From contig NC_057371.1 of assembly GCF_016906535.1 (NCBI RefSeq), positions 2,542,001-2,606,000 on the forward strand: 64,000 nucleotides of DNA, given 5' to 3'. The stretch's first letter is position 1. Every line of letters starts with the position of its first letter. The position numbers and the translations under genes are program-made. This document shows positions 9,952 to 22,255 of this stretch, in pieces. The notes beneath the pieces are model-generated. The model saw only the letters and a list, made by a program, of their open reading frames with translations, was not told the origin of the DNA and searched no databases. This DNA is from Rhizoctonia solani. Its lineage: Eukaryota; Basidiomycota; Agaricomycetes; Cantharellales; Ceratobasidiaceae.

Positions 9952-12900
9952 TTATCCTTCGCTCATCGGCTTGCCCATGATTCCTTGCATTAGATAACTA
10001 AACTGTGGTGCGGGTAACGCTTTAGTAAAAGCGTCGGCTAAGTTTTCTTTAGTTGGTACGTACAGTGTAGCTACCTTGCGTTTCTCTATGAGATCTCGCA
10101 TGAAGTGGTGTCGGATGTTGATGTGTTTCGATCATCCATGGAATTGCGATTCTTCGGACAGAGCGAGCGCAGCAAGGTTGTCTGAAACGATTAATGTTGG
10201 TGTGTCAGCAACGTATTGTAATTCCTCAAAAAATTGACGGAGCCACATAGCTTGAGTACATGCGTGAGATAACGCCATATACTCCGCTTCCATTGTCAAT
10301 AGGGCGACAGTTGCTTGCTTCTTAGCTGACCAAGATATAGCAGCTCCTCCAAGCATAAACACATGACCGGAAACAGACTTACGATCTAGTAAGTTGCTTC
10401 CCCAATTGGCGTCAGAATAGCCTAATTCGCCGAAGTCTTCGTTTGATCGGCGATATGTTATCCCAAGAGCTGGTGTGCCCTTTAGGTAGCGTACTAGGCG
10501 CTTAACTGCTGTCACGTGCGCCGGACCAAAGCACGAAGTAAATTGTGCGAGGTGTGCGACAGCGTAAGCTATGTCTGGTCGTGTGCATAGGGCGGCATAC
10601 AGTAGCTTACCAATGTATGTACCATAATTGAACTTCGGTTTGACTCCTTCGTATTGAGTGAGTTGTACGGTCGGGCTAAAAGGAGTGTTGGCGGGGTAAG
10701 CTTCTGCAAGGTCTGCATAATCAACTAGTGAGTTAATATATGCTGCTTGGTTGAGTGTGATGATGCCATTCTTACAATTGCGTTGGAATGCTATTCCAAG
10801 GAAGTGATGTATTGGTCCGAGGTCGCGCATGTTGAATGCGCGCAAGAGTTCGGATATTGTAATATCAGAGTGGTTCGGCAATGATATGACAATTGAATCG
10901 TCAACATGTGTAGCTATGATTGACACACACAGCTCACCGTTAATGTTGTTGATTCGGTGGTATACACATGCGTCGGTAAAGCATGGTGTGTATCTGATCG
11001 CTTTCAGCTTTGTGTCGTATAGTTTATTCCACATCCGTCCTGCTTGTTTCAGTCCGTAAATTGATCGCTTTAATTTTAACACTTTGTTCGTACCGTCGCT
11101 AAAATAAGGGATTTGCTGCATGTATAAATCTTTGTCGACTTCGGCGTGTAGGTAAGCCGAGTTTACATCAAGCTGTTGTATATCCCAATCGTACTGGTTA
11201 GCGATTGATACGAGCGTACGGATTGAATCAAGACGTACGACGGGTGCGAATGTCTTGTCAAAATCAATGCCGGGTTGCTGACTAAATCCTTGGGCTACGA
11301 GTCTTGCCTTGTGTCGGATGGGTGTGCTGTTCTCGTCGTGCTTGAGTACGAGGACCCATTTGTTCCCCATCGCCTTGCGTTCGGGTGGTAAGTCTGTTAG
11401 TTCGTACGTTCCCATTTGTTCAAGGGTGCTGACCTCCTTGGCCATCGCCTTCCACCATTCCTCTGCGTTTGGCCCGGATAGCGCCTCCGCAACGGTAGGA
11501 CTGTTGGTCGTCGGCGTCGGCGGTTCATTGTTGATGAACGTCCACGTTGGTTCCATATCTCCGGACGACGCCAAGGTGGGGTTCGGCTGTTTGGGGATCG
11601 ATGGTTCATTGAGGTATAGCTGTTCGAATTGTTCGCAAAGTTCGTCGATGGTTGGTTCGGGTGTTGTTGGGGTGACCATCGAGTAGGTAAGGTCCGGGGT
11701 GCCGGTATCGGTGGGTAGTACGGTGGAGGGACTGTCAAAGAAGTTGTATGCGCTAGGTACAGTGTCGTCGGAGCTATTGGGGTCGCTGGGCGTGATAGGG
11801 ACATCGGAGAACTCTATTAAAAGGTTAGCAGTTTCGTTCTTTGGCTGAGAACCTGACTGACCGGACATGGGAGGGTGCCGGATCTTGAGGGTAATCCCTC
11901 CTTGCACGTTGTCGAGTTCAATGGGAGCAACGTTAGGATTCCAACTGCGGGTTCGGACTCCTGCGTTGTCGGTTCCGGACGTAAGTGTGTTGAGTTGTTG
12001 TAGTGCATTCGTAGTCGCGCTAGGGTTAATGCGCATAGCAGAGTGAGAACGAGTAGTATAAGGTTTAAGTACGTTATTGTGAGTGAGTTTTGTTGGTTTG
12101 TTGGATGCTTTTTGTTCAATCTTAGGCTCACTTTTTATATCTACAGGTTCGTTCGAGTCACTCTTTTCTTCCTTGCTGACTGTATGCACTCCCCCTGTTC
12201 CAGCAGGTTCTTTCGGTCGTTCCGCAGCGCTGTCGGCATGAGTCATCTCCCCCTCGGGCGGAGCAACTGTATCTCCCCAATCCTGGTCGATTCCGGGTTC
12301 TTCACTAACCGTGTTTACTCTCAGAAAGGTAATGTTCCTCGAGTGTAATATCCTGTTCAGTCCTGATTTGTAGTATCTCCAGCTTTTGCCTTGTACTTCC
12401 GATATTCCAACAAATATCGCTTGGAATGCTTTCGCGTCTAACTTAGATCGATCTCCGGTTTGATCTAGTACGTAGCATTTACTTCCCCACGGTCTTAATG
12501 TACTAACATTTGGTTTCTTGCCCCAAAATGACTCGAATGGAGTCATCCAAAACGTTCCGTGCACTTGTGTCGGAACTCAATTCTTAAGGTAACAGGCGTA
12601 TGCGATTGCCTTGTTCCATAGGAATTTCGGCGCGTTTGACTCGAGCATCATTGCTTGCGCCTTATCGGTGAGTGTCCGGTTTAATCTCTCAGCTATACCG
12701 TTTTGCTGAGATGAATGCGGGGCCGTTGTTTCTAATATCGTCCCTTTCTGTGCCGCATACTCAATCCATTCTTTGTTCACAAACTCGCCTCCGTTATCGA
12801 AACGGACTTTCTTTATTTTCTTTTCTTTTTGTGTATTTAACATTGCTTCGAATGCCTTATATTCATTCAGCGTTTCGTCTTTGTGCCTAAGGAATCCCAA

Positions 12901-14688
12901 GCAAGTAAATCTTGTAGCTACGTCTGTGAATGATACATAGTATCTGTATTGGCTGATTGAGAGTGTACGCGCGGGTCCCCATACATCGGTAACTATTAAC
13001 TCACCAATATCGGATATTTTTGTTGCCGATTCATTTGGATATGGTCGTGTATGTGCCTTTGCTTGTATGCATACTTCGCATTTGAAGTTGAGTCCTTCCT
13101 TGTCTTCGTTTATTTCCATTCCTTTGATCGCTTTGGTGCTTTTCAGGCGTTGGAGAGCTTGCGGACTAATATGTCCTAGCGTTTTGTGCCATTCGAACCA
13201 AGTTCGACCGGTTTGTTTCATCAGCGCCAACTCATTGGTTGTTTTCTTCATTCTTGCTGTTTCCTTACTAACTGCTGTTCCACTGATTTTCCATAAATTT
13301 CCGTGTTTGCGATCACTCAGTTTTGATCCGTAAGTGATCGGATCATTGTTTGCACCGTATATGACTAATCGGTCCCGATCCATTGATATCCGATAGCCTT
13401 TATTGGTTACTAGCGATAAGCTGATAAGGTTTGCCGGGGAGCTCGGCACATATGCTACATTAGTAAGTTTGATACTTCTATATTCATCTTTGTCTGGGTT
13501 GGCTAAGCATAATAGCTCCACTGTACCTTGGCCCAATATGGGCTCCTTACCAGTCACGCCTGTAACATATCCTGTTGATCGATTATACTCACTGAATAGG
13601 CTTCTATTGTTTGCTATGTGAGTCGTTGTTCCACTATCGGCGATCCAGGTGTTTGTTGGCTTACTTCCATATATATTCAAATTCTCAAGGGTTGAGAACG
13701 CGTAGTTGGCACGGCTGTTATTGTCCTCAACGGCTATATGCGTCCTTGCATTGCCGTTTTGGGCTTTGTTTGGTGCGTTGAACTTTCTATTTGTTCCTTT
13801 GCCATTGTTCTGACCGGGTTTGTATGCACCTCCACCTGGGCCCCTACATTTGGCTGCCCAGTGTCCTATCTTACCGCAGTTGTTGCATTTAGACTTGGAC
13901 TTATCTGGTCCCTTACTGCCGGTACGTATAGGTTTATTGAAGCTCGCTTTGTTTGTACTAAAGAATGCTTTCCCTTCTGGGTTTTGGGCATTCTTTCTAT
14001 GTGCTTTGGCTGTTATGCGCGATCTAATGTCATTTACTTGGTTTGATAACGCGCTGTTATCTTGTAAATCGAATTGGAAACTTACTGATTGGGAGAATGA
14101 ATCCCATGAGTCAGGTAAGCTCGCAATCAATGTCGTGATCCAGTCGGCTTCAGTGCATGAGCCGGGACTAATATCGTTTATTCGCTGGAACCATCCGCGC
14201 ATGCGTTGGATGTGTTCCTCGATGTCTTCGCCATCAGTCATTCAGTGACTGAAAAACTTTCTTCGTAGGTCAATGAGTCCGACCGTTCCCTTGACTTGGT
14301 AAGTCGTCGCAAGGGCGTTCCAAGCGTCGGCGGACGTTGTGCATCCTTGTATTAGGTTTAGTACACTTCCGTCAACTCTTAATCTTATATTAGATAATGC
14401 TTTTCGGTCGGCTTTAACCCATTTCGTGTACTCGTCGTTAGTTGCTGTATATTCATAGTCGGGCAATGGTTTGCCCTTGTCATCTTTCCGGTTTCTTTTG
14501 GTTTTCAGTACAGTCTTGCTAGGTGCAATAATCGTCTTGTTTACGTAGCCATATAGATCAAGATCTGATAATATGTCTTCCATCTGTATGCGCCACATAT
14601 TATAATTCTCAGTTCCCCGAAGGGGTGCAATCCGGTGCGTTCCGCTAGCTGCACCGGGGGCTGAAGTGCTTGCTACAGCTTCGGCCAT
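9952..14688 (-). pseudogene. Copia-B gag-pol polyprotein with three internal TGA stops
   Basis: Order of domains: gag (TENYNMWRIQMEDIL), a CCHC zinc knuckle (CNNCGKIGHWAAKC), aspartic protease (WIADSGTTTHI), integrase (H-H-C-C segment and core with QNGIAERLNRTL), Copia RT (ARLVAQGFSQQPGIDF, HVDDSIVI) and RNase H (SDANWGS). In-frame TGA codons at 14242-14244, 12577-12579 and 10132-10134 each fall where Copia-A has Arg (AGG, CGA and CGT respectively). After the last stop the frame continues to 9952. Apart from these stops I see no frameshift, so the coding sequence was intact until recently. Confidence 0.88.
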
Positions 14689-14750
14689 GTTTAATGTACT
14701 TGAGTAAGTGTGTTATATATCTATCTATCTACAGTTGGTTATTGAGCGTA

Positions 14751-14768
14751 CAATCGGGGCTCATAACC
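14751..14768 (-). other. Copia-B primer-binding site (half initiator tRNA-Met type)
   Basis: On the minus strand GGTTATGAGCCCCGATTG follows the 5' LTR directly. Its complement contains GGGCTCATAACC, the anticodon stem-loop of initiator tRNA-Met, as in Drosophila copia, which primes from a cut tRNA half. The same 18 nt occur in Copia-A. Confidence 0.6.
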
Positions 14769-15040
14769 TTTTGAAATCTTATGTATATAGATGTATATAA
14801 AATGTATTACTAAACTAAACTAAATCGTATACAAAAGTAAAGACAGTAAAAGAGAAGTAGAGATAGAGGGGTGAGGATAGAGGGCTCGTGTGCGGGCCTT
14901 TATATATCCCAAGAAACCTACCGAGTCATATGGTAAATTGCTGCGCATATGACTGCGCACTGAATGACTCGTACTTACTGACTCGATTACTGCGCATAGA
15001 ACATACTAGAAGAATCTAGTATTTACAAGATATTTCAACA
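14769..15040 (-). repeat. Copia-B 5' LTR
   Basis: This 272-bp LTR has its inner terminus changed from TG to TT (14769-14770). The outer end is followed by duplication AAGCG. Confidence 0.9.
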
Positions 15041-15045
15041 AAGCG

Positions 15046-16008
15046 CACACTCCAGGAACGGTTAGGCCTGGACTCAAAGCCCCCTTCCGCCCTTCAAGAG
15101 GCACAGGTTTTGACTCCAAGGAAGAAGAGGAGCCAAGAAGAGTCCCCAAAAAGGAGCCTATGGGAACGCCTAAACGCTCCCTCAGTTCCCTCACCCCCTT
15201 TGACTCCGGGTCTTCAGTGAAACGGCCCAAAATGGAGTTACCGGACCCTTATAAGGGGGACACCAGGGGAAGGAAGGCCACACAGTGGCTCGATTGGATG
15301 CTTCTTTGGGTTGCCCTCCACAGGGATCAGTTTGATGAGGAGGAACAGATGGTGGTATGGATTTTATACCACATGACAGATAAGGCCGCTGACTGGGCCC
15401 TCCCCATTATTGGGACAATCATCAAGGGCGAGGGAAATCCTCCCACCACCATATCAGCCTTGACGGCCAAATTTAAGGAAGCCTTTGCGGATCCCGATGC
15501 CAAGAGGGCAGCCGCCAGAAAGATCGCCGCGCTGACTCAGACCACAACCACAGCTGAGTACGTCACCGAGTTCCGCAATCTCATGGCGGAACTTGACTGG
15601 AACACTGAGGCATACATTGCCCAGTTCACGCAAGGCCTTCACTGGAAGGTCAAGGAACTCCTATCCACCAAGGATCACGTCCCTGACAATGACCTCGAGG
15701 CCATATTTGCTGCCTTGGTCAAAATTGACAACATCCGTCGGGAGAACAAGGAGAACCGACCCAAGAAGCTTCCTGCCAAGTCCCCGGTCACTGCGACCAC
15801 CTCCACTTCCACCACCACCACTAGGGTTTGCTTATCCGAGGACCCCAACTACGTCACACCAGAGGAACGAGATTGCTGCCGCGCAGCAGGGCTGTGCGTT
15901 AAATGCGGGCAAAAGGGGCATGGGATCAAACAGTGTCCCAACGGCTGGAAAGCCACAATCAAGGAGGTTGTCAAGGTGGCAGAAGAAGAGGGTTCGGGAA
16001 AAGATTGA
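15046..16008 (+). pseudogene. Gypsy-A1 gag, C-terminal piece with zinc knuckle
   Basis: Gag resumes after Copia-B and ends at TGA 16006-16008. It carries the capsid-like region (AKFKEAFADPDAKRAAARK) and a CCHC zinc knuckle (CVKCGQKGHGIKQC), matching Gypsy-A2 throughout. The pol frame overlaps its last codons in the -1 frame, so pol was probably made by -1 frameshifting. Confidence 0.85.
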
Positions 16009-17989
16009 AGTCAAGGACTGCTGCCAAGCCCCCGACTAACAAGGACAATATAGATAGATTCAAATTTGTAAATCTAGGATTGGATTCCAATAAAAAACCA
16101 CTGCTCTTCATCAATCTATATGTCCAGAACTTCCCGGCAGAACCTTTGAAAACCCTAATAGACTCAGGAGCCACGTCAAACTTCATTTCCCCCGATTGTG
16201 GAAAAATACAAAATCCCAAAAACCCAACTCAAAAATCCACAAGTTGTGAGAATGTTAGATGGTACCATTTCCCAGACTGGTTGCATTTGGCACCAGGTCC
16301 ACATCACGGTTTTGGCCAAAGGCCACACCCACTCCATACCCTTTCTTGTTTGCCCCATTGGCAACACCCGGCAATCCTTGGCATGACTTGGTTAACGGCA
16401 GAAGCTCCCCTTATTGACTGGCAGCAGGGACTAATCACCTTCCCTGAACAAGCACAGATTGCCTCTGAGGAAGAAGCGGACCCAGATCCTTTAGCAGACC
16501 TTCCCCCTCAGTACCATGAGTTTGCTAAAGTTTTTGGCGAAGAAGAATTTAAGGTCCTACCCCCTCACAGGGAATACAATATCGCAATAGACCTTGTTCC
16601 TGATGCCAAACTCTCCCCAGGACCAATTTACGGAATGACTGACGCAGAATCAAGAGCGCTAAAGCAGCATATTGATGAAGAACTGGCCACGGGCAAAATT
16701 TGTCCTAGTACCTCTTCGGCTGGCGCCCCCGTTATGTTTGTCAAAAAGGCGGATGGTTCCCTTAGATTGGTGGTTGATTACAGGAAGTTGAATGATGTCA
16801 CCCATAAAAATGTCTACCCACTTCCCAGGCAAGACGACCTCATGGCCAAGTTGAGGCATGCCAAGATATTCACCAAGCTGGACCTACGCTGGGGATATAA
16901 TAACGTCCGAATTAAGGAAGGAGATGAATGGAAGACAGCGTTTAGAACAAAGTACGGGCTATTTGAATACCTGGTGATGCCCTTCGGCCTTACCAACGCC
17001 CCGGCTGCCTTTCAACATTTTATGAACGACCTGTTCAGGGATCTGATTGACGTCACAGTGGTGATTTACCTGGATGATATTCTCATTTTCTCAGAAAACC
17101 CAGAAGACCATCCAACCCATGTCAGAGAAGTACTGTCTCGACTCATGAAGAACCAGCTTTTTTGCAAACTGTCAAAATGTCACTTCCACGTCACTACGGT
17201 CGATTATCTTGGCATTGTTATATCCCCATCAGGCTTCTCCATGGATCAAAAGAAGGTAGAGGCAGTTACATCATGGCCTCAACCCAGAACGGTCAAACAG
17301 GTCCAGGCTTTTTTGGGCTTTGTTAACTACCTCCAACGGTTCATCCCCAATTTCAGTTCAGTAGCACGCCCTCTGCACAACCTTACCAGAAAGGAAACCC
17401 CCTGGTCATGGGGCAACCTAGAGGAAGCAGCATTCCAGGAGTTGAAGGTTCTTGTTACCAAGTCGCCGGTTCTCATCCATTCCAACCCAGAACTCCCCTA
17501 TTATCTTGAGACCAACGCCTCAGGGGTTGCAATGGGAGCCATTCTTAGTCAACGGGGCTCAGATAACCGACTACATCCAATTGCCTACATGTCAAAATCG
17601 TTCTTGGGGGCAGAAGCCAACTATGACACCCATGATAAAGAACTTCTGGCTATCATCAAGGCATTGGAAGAATGGAGGATTTTCCTAGAAGCAACAGATA
17701 AACCAATCCAGGTGTTCACGGATCATTGAAACCTGGAATACTGGATGCAGGCACAAACCTTTAACCGCAGACACGCGCGATGGCGCATCTTCCTGAGCGA
17801 CTTCAATTTTGAGATCCACTATTGCCCAGGAAAGCAGTTGGGAAAACCAGATGCCTTATCTAGACGGTCGGACTATATCGATGCACCCCAGGAACCGGAA
17901 ATCATGCTACCCGCCAAAGTCTTTGCCAACACTTCAGAAGAAGAACTGGAAATAGTCACGGAAGTACGCTCAAAATTAAGGGAAGACCC
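15903..17989 (+). pseudogene. Gypsy-A1 pol part 1: protease, RT, RNase H (broken)
   Basis: The frame opens in the -1 register relative to gag. It contains the aspartic protease core LIDSGATSNF, RT motifs (KLDLRWGYNNV, the YLDDILIFS active site) and RNase H (VFTDH). Compared with Gypsy-A2, two bases are missing near 16193 and one near 16367, so about 58 protease codons between them read out of frame before the register is restored. A TGA at 17727-17729 replaces the Trp of DHWNLEYW. The frame then runs to the solo LTR-C at 17990. Confidence 0.85.
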
Positions 17990-18573
17990 TGTTGTAGACA
18001 CAACCAATACCAGGGAATTTATTCCCATTTTCTCGAATTTAAACGAAGTTAAACGGACGACATTTTCAATCACGTGATCTCGGCGCTTATATCATACGCT
18101 AAGCGCCAAGCCATGTCCCCACCCGCGCTTACCTAAGCACACGTAGCCACCTCCACCTGATGACATCACTATGACACGTCAGTGACACATATGCATGAGT
18201 AAGGCCAACTGTGGAGCGGGGTTCTTATTGGATTAGGTTTTGCATATTCTGTAATTGTAATTAGCCACTCTCTGTAATATATAAGGAGGCCAACCAACCA
18301 TGGTAACACCCAGGTCGATTACCTCTTGTCGCATCCCCATCACTGTACAAGGGCCTTAAGCCCAGTAACCCACTTAGCTACTTAGTCCACACCGCCTTAA
18401 GCGGCTTTCTCGCTGTAGTTACATAGCTGGTCATCGCCCTTACAGCCTTGGTCATTGTAGTATAGCTAGTCGTTGCCGTAGGATAGCTTGCCGCCGCCTT
18501 ACGCGGTTTTCTACTTAGATACATCCAGCCGCAAGCGCCTCCCTCCTTGACGTCCTTACAGACGTCTAGGACA
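17990..18573 (+). mobile_element. Solo LTR-C inserted in Gypsy-A1 pol
   Basis: This 584-bp TGTTGTAGAC...TCTAGGACA element has target duplication GACCC (17985-17989 and 18574-18578). It is the LTR of the Gypsy-C family found full-length at 21675-34329. The internal region has been lost, presumably by LTR-LTR recombination. It contains an E-box (18071-18076) and a TATATAAGG box followed by the predicted start segment. Confidence 0.92.
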
Positions 18574-18578
18574 GACCC

Positions 18579-19998
18579 CTCCCTTGAGCCGATCATACAG
18601 TTTTTGACAGAAGATGCAGACAATGCACCTCCCTCAATCCAAAAAGCCTATCAAGACTATGACTGGGAAGAAGAGCTATTATGGTACCGCGGAAAATTAG
18701 TTGTCCCAGACTTGGAATCCCTCAAGGAACGGATATTGAAGGAATACCATGACTCCCCGCTGGCAGGACACCCAGGACAGCAAAGGACGCTTGAACTTAT
18801 CAGCAGATCCTATTGGTGGCCCGGAATGAAATCCTCAGCCAAAGAATGGGTCGAGTGTTGTCCGACTTGCCAAGCAAACCGCCGCGCCCGCGTACCTATC
18901 ATTGCGCTAAAACCCTTGGAAGTTCCCCCCTTTCCTTTTCACACAATATCCTACGATTTCATCACGGGATTCCCCAAATCTAATGGGCACGATGCAATTC
19001 TGGTGGTAATTGATTCCTTCTCCAAGTTTGGTCATTTTATCCCAACCACAAAGAAGGTCACGGCCAAGGGACTAGCGGACCTATTCATTACCCACGTTTG
19101 GAAGTCACACGGACTGCCGGTCAGAACAATCTCAGACCGCGGGACAACGTTCACAGGGAAATTCCTAAGAGCTCTATACCAACGCCTTGGGATCAAGCCC
19201 TCATTCTCATTGGCCTACCATCCGGAGTCAGACGGCCAAACAGAAAGGGTGAATCAATTCATTGAGTTCTACCTGAGATCATACGTAGCAGCAGACCATT
19301 TGGACTGGGCCTCCTGGTTGCTGTTAGCGGAATACGCGTACAACAACGCTAAACACTCCGCCACCAGGAAAACCCCGTTTGAATTGGTTTATGGAAGAAA
19401 TCCGGTCATGAACCCTTCCAACGTCCCAGCTAATGTACCAGAAGCTGACAACGTGGCTGATACTCTGGCACAAGAATGGAGGGAAGCAGAATCCGCCCTG
19501 AGAATGACAAAGGAAAGAATGGCAGGAACCAAGGGAGTGACCCCGGAATATTCCATTGGAGAAAAAGTTTGGCTAGACGCAAAAAATGTGGAGATACGTT
19601 CTAACTCCAACAAACTGGACCCAAGACGCCTAGGCCCCTTCAAAATCACCAAAAAAATCTCCAGCCATGCGTATTGCCTGGAACTCCCTGCAACCATGAA
19701 AATCCATGACGTATTCTATGTAGGGTTACTGTCCAAAGTCCACGAGTCCCCAAGCCAACCACTTCCGGAACGCCCTCCTCCTGAAACAGTAGAAGGAGAG
19801 GAAGAATACGAAGTAGAGCAAATTATTGACTCTAAAAGACAACGTGGAAAGTGGTTCTACCTGATCAAATGGAAAGGATATGGCCCAGAAGACAACTCAT
19901 GGGAACCAGAAGAACTACTGGAACACAGCCAAGAAGAGATAAAGCAATTCAACCAAGCTAGACTCAGAAAGGCTCGTGACGCCGCCAAGAGCCTTTAA
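18579..19998 (+). pseudogene. Gypsy-A1 pol part 2: integrase and chromodomain
   Basis: Pol resumes after the solo LTR. It has the integrase zinc-binding segment (HPGQQRTLELI..CCPTCQ), the catalytic core (ISYDFITGFP, DSFSKFGHFI, SDRGTTFTG), a GPFKI C-terminal module and a chromodomain (EYEVEQIIDSKR, WFYLIKWKGYG, NSWEPEE) that in this clade can target integration to marked chromatin. The frame is open from 18579 to the TAA at 19996-19998. It is severed from the RT by the insertion. Confidence 0.88.
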
Positions 19999-20009
19999 GG
20001 GGGGGGCAA

Positions 20010-20568
20010 TGTTACAATCCCCCAAATTATACCACTAGACTCGCCTGATTTTTCTGATATTTTTACTATTTTTTACGAACTCTGTATCTTCACTTTTTCG
20101 ATCACGTGATCTCGGCGCTTATTATGCCGAGATGCCGCGCCGAGATGCCGTGCCAAGGGCGCTTAGGAGAAATCCACGCTTCTGCGCAGCCCGCAGCACG
20201 CTTCTCTTTTCACATGTAGGCTTCTATTCACACATGCACAGACCACATGTAGTTAGTATCTTTGTCTATATAAACAGCAGGAAAATCGCTTGGAGATCCC
20301 AAGTTGATTTTACCTTGTCTCATATTCATTGAGGACATCCAGCCAGCTAAGTAGCCGGCCCCCATTAGTCATCAGTAGTCCAACCCCTTACTTAACCTAC
20401 CACACCTCCCAGGCCTAAGGCCCCCTCGCAGTAGTATAGATAAGTAGACCGCCTTAAGCGGTAGTAGGATAGCCTAGTATAGAGGTAGATTACCTTGTTG
20501 CTTGTAGTAGTACGGCCTTAAGCGCCCGCTCCCACTAGCGTGTACCCACCTTACAGTGGTGTACGACA
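20010..20568 (+). repeat. Gypsy-A1 3' LTR
   Basis: This 559-bp LTR is preceded by a G8 polypurine tract and followed by duplication GGCCG. It lacks one GAG unit present in the 5' LTR. Confidence 0.92.
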
Positions 20569-20573
20569 GGCCG

Positions 20574-21674
20574 TGTACATAGTGCAGCGTATAGCAGCTT
20601 ACCAACGAATATGCCGTATGGAAATTTTGGCTTAATTCCATCATATCGTGTAAGTTGCACATTCGGACTCATTGGAGTATTGGCTGGGTATGCATCTTTA
20701 AGGCCTGCAATATCAACAATTGAGTCGATATATGCCTTTTGATTTAGTACAAGCATACCTTGTTGTCTATACCGTTTGAAATGTATACCTAAAAAATGAC
20801 GGATGGGTCCAAGGTTGCGCATCTCAAATTCACAAAGTAATTTGGATACTACGAAGTTGGTGTTGTTGGGGGTTGTAATTATGATCGAGTCATCAACATG
20901 GACGGTGACAATCGATACGTAGAGTTTGCCGGATATGTCCATGATCCGGTGGTACACACAGGCGTCTGTTAAGCAAGGTGAATAGCCAAGTGACTTCATT
21001 TTGGAATCAAACATACGATTCCACATGCGTCTGGCTTGTTTAAGGCCGTATAGTGATCGGCGTAGGCGCAGAACGTTGCTGGATCCGTTGTCAAAGTATG
21101 GTATTTGACGCATGTAAAGCTCTTCTTCGACGTCGGCATGTAAGTACGCCGATGTAACGTTGAGCTGTTGGATGTCCCAATCATTTTGATTGGCAAGTGA
21201 TGTGAGTGTACGGATAGAATCTAAACGTACCACTGGAGCAAACGTTTGGCCATAGTCGATACCCGGCTGTTGGCTGTAACCTTGCACAACTAGTCGTGCC
21301 TTGTATTGGATGGGTTGGCCCTCCTTGTTTTGTTTGATCGTGAGTACCCATTGGCATCCCATTGCCTTCCTGCCTGGTGGGAGCGTTGAGGTGTCGTACG
21401 TTCCCTGTTTCTCCAAGGTTGCAATCTCCTGTTCCATTGCTGCCTTCCATTTGTCTGCGTCCGGTCCCAATAATGCCTCCTCAGTGGTTGGGTTATTGCT
21501 GGTCGCCGGAAGGTTGGCGGCAAAAACCCAGTGCGGGTTGTTGTTTGTGAAGGTCTCCAGGATGGATTCTGCTGGCGGTGGGAAGTGTTCTGAGGTAAGT
21601 TTGAGTTCACCAAATTGTCCAGCCAACTCACCGGTTGGGGTGAAGGCCGGGATCCGTGGTTCCTCCTGTGCGGC
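20574..21674 (-). pseudogene. Copia-A reverse transcriptase block
   Basis: This is the middle third of the Copia-A polyprotein, with RT motifs ARLVVQGYSQQPGIDYGQTF, LYGLKQARRMWN and the HVDDSIIIT active site. It is open from the Gypsy-C junction (21674) to the Gypsy-A1 junction (20574). Protein sequence across both junctions is continuous once the target duplications are removed. Confidence 0.87.
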
Positions 21675-22255
21675 TGTCCTAGACGTCTGTAAGGGCCGTC
21701 CAGGTAGCGGCGCTTGTGGCCGTATAGATTGAAGTAAACCGCTTAAGGCGGTGAGGTTGCTACCTACGACGACTAACTACCTAAGTACAACAACCAAGGC
21801 CCTAGTGGCGATGGCGAGCTATGTATCTACGGTGAGGAAGCCGCTTAAGGCAACAAGTACAAGTGGTAGTGACTTAGTAGTTACTGGCCTAAGGCCTTGT
21901 ACAAGTGAGGGATGCAACAAGAGGTAATCAACCTGGGTGTTACCATGGTTGGTTGGCCTCCTTATATATTACAGAGAGTGGCTAATTATAAATACAGAAT
22001 ATGCAAAACCTATTCCAATAAGAACCCCGCTCCGCAGTCAGCCTTACTCATGCATACGTGTCACTGACGTGTCATAATGATGTCATCAGGTGGAGGTGGC
22101 TACGTGTGCTGAGGTAAGCGCGGATGGGGACGTGGCTTGGCGCTTAGCGTATGATATAAGCGCCGGGTCACGTGATTGAAAATGTTGTCCATTTGCCTCT
22201 GTTTAAATCCAAGAAAATGGGAATAAATTCCCTGGTATCAACTGTGTCTACAACA
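21675..22255 (-). repeat. Gypsy-C 3' LTR
   Basis: This is the 581-bp minus-oriented LTR-C. The pol stop codon TAG lies inside its outermost 8 bases (22248-22255), so the reading frame runs into the LTR. Confidence 0.92.

Larger units (their letters stand above)
9556..15040 (-). mobile_element. Copia-B: full-length Ty1/Copia retrotransposon inserted in Gypsy-A1 gag
   Basis: LTRs at 9556-9828 (273 bp) and 14769-15040 (272 bp) run TGTTGAAATC...TTTCAACA; the inner end of the 5' LTR has TT for TG. The target duplication AAGCG is at 9551-9555 and 15041-15045. On the minus strand a primer site (14751-14768) precedes gag-pol (14688 to 9952), and a polypurine tract abuts the 3' LTR. LTRs differ by about two substitutions and one base indel, so the insertion is young, yet pol has three in-frame TGA codons. 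Confidence 0.93.
8239..20568 (+). mobile_element. Gypsy-A1: chromodomain Ty3/Gypsy retrotransposon inserted in Copia-A
   Basis: LTRs at 8239-8800 (562 bp) and 20010-20568 (559 bp) begin TGTTACAATC and end in ACAACA or ACGACA. The target duplication GGCCG is at 8234-8238 and 20569-20573. A polypurine tract of eight Gs precedes the 3' LTR. It carries gag, PR, RT, RNase H, IN and a C-terminal chromodomain. Copia-B interrupts gag and a solo LTR-C interrupts pol; without them the element is about 6251 bp, like Gypsy-A2. It is inactive: split gag, a scrambled protease window, and a TGA at a conserved Trp. Confidence 0.93.
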
